Shown here: one piece after another, positions 60,687 through 64,000 of the stretch
How positions within the stretch are numbered: the first letter of the stretch is position 1
Layout of the letters: every line of letters begins with the position of its first letter
NCBI GenBank assembly: GCA_910585455.1
Contig: CAJUEL010000005.1
Span: forward strand, 62,001 to 126,000
Reading direction: 5' to 3'
Length of the DNA stretch: 64,000 nt
From: an uncultured Eisenbergiella sp.
GTDB lineage: Bacteria; Bacillota; Clostridia; Lachnospirales; Lachnospiraceae
Program-made: the position numbers and the translations under genes
Notes under the pieces: model-generated
What the model was told of the DNA's origin: nothing
The model's input: only the letters and a program-made list of their open reading frames with translations
Database searches by the model: none

Positions 60687-62369
60687 ATGTACGGTTGGAT
60701 GATGGGAAAAAATGTAAAACTTCTATACGAAACGGACTGGAAAGAGCAGGAACGGAAGGGCTATCGGTTTGCGGCACATTTGCTGTGTAAATTTCCGGGA
60801 GATATCGTGAATGCCGTGGCGGAAAAGCAGGATTGCTTCCTGGATGGCTATGTGGGAAATAAGCATGAGCTGGTCAAAAGGTCCGGCGCAGAGAACTGGG
60901 AAAGAACATTCTGTCAGCTGTGCAGCACAGAAGCCCCTTTTGAAAGCCTGCGGGGATCCTTTGGCGGATTTGTCGTATCCCGCGTGACAGCCGCCGATGA
61001 AATCACGCTGTTTACCGATCAGATGGGAAGCAAGGCTGTTTACTATTATCAGGATGAGGAACGTTTCATTGCTGCATCCAATCTGGAAAGCATTGCAAAA
61101 ACCCTGCGGGAAAACCGGATCGAGTATCATCTGGATGAAACGGCAGTCCGATATATGCTCACCTATGGCTTCATGATTGACGATACGACCTTCATCCGGG
61201 AGGTGAAGCGGGTATTGCCCGGTCAAAGCGTGAGGTGGAAAGCAGGGGCGGTTGAAAAAGCGACATACTACCTGTTTGACAATACCAAAACGGAAAACTG
61301 GACAAAGGAGGAGGCGATTGAGAGGATCGACGCATCCTTCCGGCAGGCGATCAGACGGGAGTTTGAAAAGGACCGGGAATACGGATACCGTCATCTGGTG
61401 GATTTGAGCGGTGGACTGGACAGCCGGATGGTTTGTTGGGTAGCACATGAGCTGGGATATACGGATCAGCTGAATTTTACCTATTGCAGGACAAAATATC
61501 TTGATCATGGCATTTCCGAGAAAATTGCCATGGATTTAAAGCATGAATATTTGTATAAGCCGCTGGACGACGCGGGGTGGATGTACGATATTGACGAAAT
61601 GCTGCAAAGAAACAATGGGGCTGCATTGTACCATGGCATAACGGGCGGAAAGCGGTTTTTGTCTCTGCTGAACCCGGAAATGTTTGGAATTGAGCATACC
61701 GGCATGGTTGGGGATGTGATCCCTTCCTCCTTTTATGCGGATGAGGCTGCGGCATACGCGCCGCCGACATTTGGGAAGCATCAGTATTCCGGCAGACTGC
61801 AGTATACGTTCGATCCCAAAATTCTTGACAGGTATCCCAATCAGGAGATTTTTGCCCTGTATACCAGAGGGCTTTTGGGGGCGTCGTCCTCCTATCTCAT
61901 ACGGCAAGGCTATTTTGAAACCGCCTCGGCGTTTCTGGATGTGGATTTTCTGGATGATTGTTTGAAAATGCCATTTTCCTACCGGGCAAGGCACAATATT
62001 TATCTGGACTGGATGCGGGAAAAATATCCGGCGGCCACAGAGTACGGGTGGGAAAAGTGGGGCGGCGTCAAGCCGAAAAAATCCCATATTAAATATCGGA
62101 AAGCGGTTACGGCAGTGAGGCTCGCGGACCATTTTATCAGAGGGCTTGTGGGAAGGGCAGAAGAAGATAACATGAATCCGCTGGACTACTGGTATGGGCA
62201 GGATCCGGCACTGCAGAAATATTATCAGGATTACTTTTTTGAGAACATCGGTAAGGTAAAGGCAGGACAGGAGCTGATAAATGACCTGGAAAAGCTGTTT
62301 GGAGAGGGCAATGTTTCTGAAAAAGGGATGGTTTTAACGGTATTGGGGGCTGTTAAAAATTTCTTTTAG
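60687..62369 (+). CDS. Asparagine-synthetase-like amidotransferase lacking the N-terminal Cys
   Basis: This is a 560-residue two-domain protein. The C-terminal synthetase domain has the ATP pyrophosphatase motif LSGGLDSR (SGGLDSR at 241-247). The N-terminal domain resembles class II glutamine amidotransferases (RGSFGGFVVSRV, the DQMGSKAVYYY block) but does not begin with Met-Cys, so glutamine hydrolysis is unlikely. Such enzymes can use free ammonia or an amine, as beta-lactam synthetase does. In glycan loci homologues amidate uronic acids or sugar side groups. Confidence 0.82.
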   Translation: MYGWMMGKNVKLLYETDWKEQERKGYRFAAHLLCKFPGDIVNAVAEKQDCFLDGYVGNKHELVKRSGAENWERTFCQLCSTEAPFESLRGSFGGFVVSRVTAADEITLFTDQMGSKAVYYYQDEERFIAASNLESIAKTLRENRIEYHLDETAVRYMLTYGFMIDDTTFIREVKRVLPGQSVRWKAGAVEKATYYLFDNTKTENWTKEEAIERIDASFRQAIRREFEKDREYGYRHLVDLSGGLDSRMVCWVAHELGYTDQLNFTYCRTKYLDHGISEKIAMDLKHEYLYKPLDDAGWMYDIDEMLQRNNGAALYHGITGGKRFLSLLNPEMFGIEHTGMVGDVIPSSFYADEAAAYAPPTFGKHQYSGRLQYTFDPKILDRYPNQEIFALYTRGLLGASSSYLIRQGYFETASAFLDVDFLDDCLKMPFSYRARHNIYLDWMREKYPAATEYGWEKWGGVKPKKSHIKYRKAVTAVRLADHFIRGLVGRAEEDNMNPLDYWYGQDPALQKYYQDYFFENIGKVKAGQELINDLEKLFGEGNVSEKGMVLTVLGAVKNFF

Positions 62370-62370
62370 A

Positions 62371-62384
62371 TGTTATACTATAGT
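62371..62384 (+). promoter_or_regulatory. Possible extended -10 promoter
   Basis: TGTTATACT (62371-62379) is an extended -10 sequence directly behind the stop of the asparagine-synthetase-like gene and ~55 bp before the next gene. No good -35 was found (TGTTAA at 62351-62356). It may give some independent expression of the last genes. Confidence 0.35.
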
Positions 62385-62436
62385 GAATGAGAATGATCGT
62401 CAAACACAGATGTGAAGGGGAAGAGGAAACTGTCGG

Positions 62437-63801
62437 ATGATTGAGCTGGATTTTCTGTTTATCTATGAGCATAAGGTACGGGAGCTGGAAAATCTGTGCC
62501 TGATGAAGTACGAGCTGGACAGGCGCGGCTATCGCACGCATATCGTGCAGATTGAGGATGAAGCGGCGGTAAAAGCGGTAAAACCGATTTATCATGCCAA
62601 AGTGGTGGTCCTGATGGCATGCTATCAGAACAGCAGCCTGGAATGGCACACAAAGGACTTTGTGAAATTTGAGAAAGCCATTGATTTGCAGTGGGAAAAT
62701 ATTGTGTATCCCAAGGACGAGAAGGATCCGAAGGCATACAAGAACTATTCCGGCATCGCCAAGGAGGTGGTGCGGGTATCCTGGGGGGAAATGAACCGCC
62801 GCAGGATGCTGGATGTCGCCCATCTGGATCCGAAGAAGGTCAAGCTGATCGGGCATGTGGGAATGGATTTTTTGCGGGATGAGCTGAAAGGCTATTATCA
62901 GTCCCGGGAAGAGGTTCTTGGACACTATCGGATTCCGGCAGATAAGCGGGTTTACCTGTTCATTTCTCCCTTTTTCTCGGATCACCTGACCGGGCCGCAT
63001 ATCGATGAGATGTGCAGGCGTTTTGGGGAGGGCTGGAGGGCGTATTATGATGTGTTCATGCGCAATTCCAAGCAGGTGATTCTGGAATGGATGGAGCAGG
63101 TATGTATCGAGCAGGAGGATGTGGTCTTCATCTATCGGCCCCATCCGGGAGAGACCAGCGAAACGGCGAACCGGATGCAGGAAAAGCTGCCGAATTTCCG
63201 GGTGATTCCGGACCTATCCGTGAAGCAATGGATCCTCGCCTGCGATAAGGTATATACCGGAAACAGCTCGACCTTTGTGGAAGCCTTTTTTGCAAAGAAA
63301 ATGTGCTATATGCTTTTCCCATATCCGGTTCCGACGGATTATGAGCTGGCCATGATAAAGGGTGCGGAGAAAATCTGTGATTTCGAGGCGTTCCGGAAAT
63401 CGACAACGGAAACGGATGAGAAATTCCCGATCAGGGAAGAGGTGATCGATGAGGTGTACGCCATAGACTGGGACAAGCCCAGCTATGTGAAGTTTGCGGA
63501 TATGGCAGAGGATGTGCTAAAAGATCCTTACTATGCCCTGACAAAGCAGCAGTTAAAGGAGTATCGGACGAAGCTGCCGTTTAAAACCCGGTGTGTGAAA
63601 GCGATATCCAGAATCGACCTTATCTACCGCCCATATCTGAAGCTGATAGAGAACGAGAGGATTCAATGGAAATGGCTGCAGCCGCTGCGGGATTCCCGCA
63701 AAAAAGTGGAAGAGAACGCGAGAAATCATCATTTTGAACAGGCGAGTGAGAAAGAAATTGCGGCGATTGTGAACAAGATTGCCGCACAATTGAATAAGTG
63801 A
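62437..63801 (+). CDS. CDP-glycerol glycerophosphotransferase/KpsC-like surface glycan transferase
   Basis: The 454-residue GT-B-type protein has VFIYRPHPGETSE (HP motif) and YTGNSSTFVEAFFAKK near the C-terminus, the pattern shared by teichoic-acid polymer transferases and capsule KpsC/KpsS proteins. It could add a glycerol-phosphate or acid sugar. The next gene encodes a nucleotidyltransferase, which fits a CDP- or CMP-activated donor. The exact family is uncertain. Confidence 0.65.
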   Translation: MIELDFLFIYEHKVRELENLCLMKYELDRRGYRTHIVQIEDEAAVKAVKPIYHAKVVVLMACYQNSSLEWHTKDFVKFEKAIDLQWENIVYPKDEKDPKAYKNYSGIAKEVVRVSWGEMNRRRMLDVAHLDPKKVKLIGHVGMDFLRDELKGYYQSREEVLGHYRIPADKRVYLFISPFFSDHLTGPHIDEMCRRFGEGWRAYYDVFMRNSKQVILEWMEQVCIEQEDVVFIYRPHPGETSETANRMQEKLPNFRVIPDLSVKQWILACDKVYTGNSSTFVEAFFAKKMCYMLFPYPVPTDYELAMIKGAEKICDFEAFRKSTTETDEKFPIREEVIDEVYAIDWDKPSYVKFADMAEDVLKDPYYALTKQQLKEYRTKLPFKTRCVKAISRIDLIYRPYLKLIENERIQWKWLQPLRDSRKKVEENARNHHFEQASEKEIAAIVNKIAAQLNK

Positions 63802-63826
63802 AACGGTTCAGACCTTCTGAACTGTT
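63802..63826. repeat. Hairpin, copy 2 of the TTCAGA repeat family
   Basis: AACGGTTCAGA and TCTGAACTGTT pair over 11 bp (one G-U) around a 3-nt loop (CCT). It is the same core as the hairpin at 50953-50982. It begins directly after a stop codon and lies ~30 bp before the next start. Confidence 0.7.
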
Positions 63827-63856
63827 ATGAATAAGCAAAAAACGGAGGAAAAGAAA

Positions 63857-64000
63857 ATGAATAAGACGATCACAGCAATTGTCCCGGTAAAAGGAAACAG
63901 CACGAGGCTGCCGAACAAAAATATTCTGCCCTTCGGGGAATCCAACCTGCTGACACACAAGCTGGAGCAGCTTAAGCAGGTGAAGGGCATTACGGACATC
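63857..64000 (+). CDS. Cytidylyltransferase-family nucleotidyltransferase, N-terminal part (3' end outside window)
   Basis: The first 48 codons read TAIVPVKGNSTRLPNKNILPF, the nucleotide-binding start of CMP-sialate/CMP-sugar synthetases. The gene has a good GGAGG site eight bases before its ATG and runs off the window. If complete, it is the third cytidylyltransferase of the region. The sugar or polyol activated is unknown. Confidence 0.78.
   Translation, partial: MNKTITAIVPVKGNSTRLPNKNILPFGESNLLTHKLEQLKQVKGITDI

Noticed and set aside
1..64000. CRISPR arrays, insertion sequences, tRNA/rRNA genes, attachment sites
   Set aside because: Looked for by eye on both strands. No regular spaced repeats, transposase-like proteins or cloverleaf-like sequences were found.

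Overview
The window is almost entirely one strand (+) of a very large surface polysaccharide (capsule or teichoic/LPS-like glycan) biosynthesis region. It comes from a Gram-positive-like anaerobe. Codon use, strong AGGAGG-type ribosome sites, TTG starts and gene families fit a gut clostridium (Lachnospiraceae-like), but I cannot name a species from the sequence alone. I see no tRNA, rRNA, CRISPR array, transposase or phage gene. Nearly all reverse-strand ORFs are shadows of + strand genes.

Layout. (1) 1-551: 3' end of a GT2-GtrA protein, then about 300 bp with a good sigma-A-type promoter (731-759). (2) 857-17871: an AT-rich operon with a GT2 enzyme, a Wzm/Wzt-type ABC exporter pair and two sialyltransferase-like proteins. 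It also holds an unusual acyl cassette: acyl carrier protein, AMP ligase, LuxE and LuxC homologues, a split transketolase, an SDR, GNAT proteins, two membrane acyltransferases and a type II thioesterase. One acyltransferase is broken at a run of twelve G, a probable phase-variation switch. (3) 17886-27824: CMP-nonulosonate (legionaminic-acid type) genes: legB, legC, a ptmE-like guanylyltransferase, legH-, neuB/legI- and neuC/legG-like genes and two CMP-sugar synthetases. The first synthetase sits between ~230-bp direct repeats that duplicate the thioesterase/legB junction. (4) 24980-33833: tailoring genes (methyltransferase, class III aminotransferase, two related Gfo/Idh oxidoreductases, nitrilase-type amidase, polysaccharide deacetylase) and two glycosyltransferases.

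(5) From about 33.9 kb base composition shifts to clearly higher GC. A DltD-like SGNH protein, a small AT-rich three-gene island (35.7-36.8 kb, closed by a terminator) and a second acyl cassette follow: FkbH-like HAD protein, aldo/keto reductase, split transketolase, MaoC-like dehydratase, ACP and MBOAT acyltransferase. The same promoter sequence occurs before the DltD-like gene and before the FkbH-like gene. (6) 43.8-63.8 kb: a GT26-GT4 fusion, a PglK/MsbA-like flippase, a polytopic protein, GT2/GT4/GT61 transferases, an acyltransferase, a WlbA/WlbB/WlbC-type set for a 2,3-diamino sugar, an asparagine-synthetase-like enzyme lacking the N-terminal cysteine, and a CDP-glycerol-transferase-like protein. 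The window ends in the start of another cytidylyltransferase.

Together the genes would build activated acidic and diamino sugars, assemble and export a glycan, and decorate it with unusual acyl or carbon-chain groups. The most novel feature is the repeated theme of carrier protein + loader + reductase + two-subunit transketolase + membrane acyltransferase, found twice with unrelated loaders (AMP ligase/LuxE/LuxC versus FkbH). I infer a pathway in which carrier-bound acids are reduced and/or extended by a two-carbon ketol unit before reaching the polysaccharide. No product can be proven from sequence.
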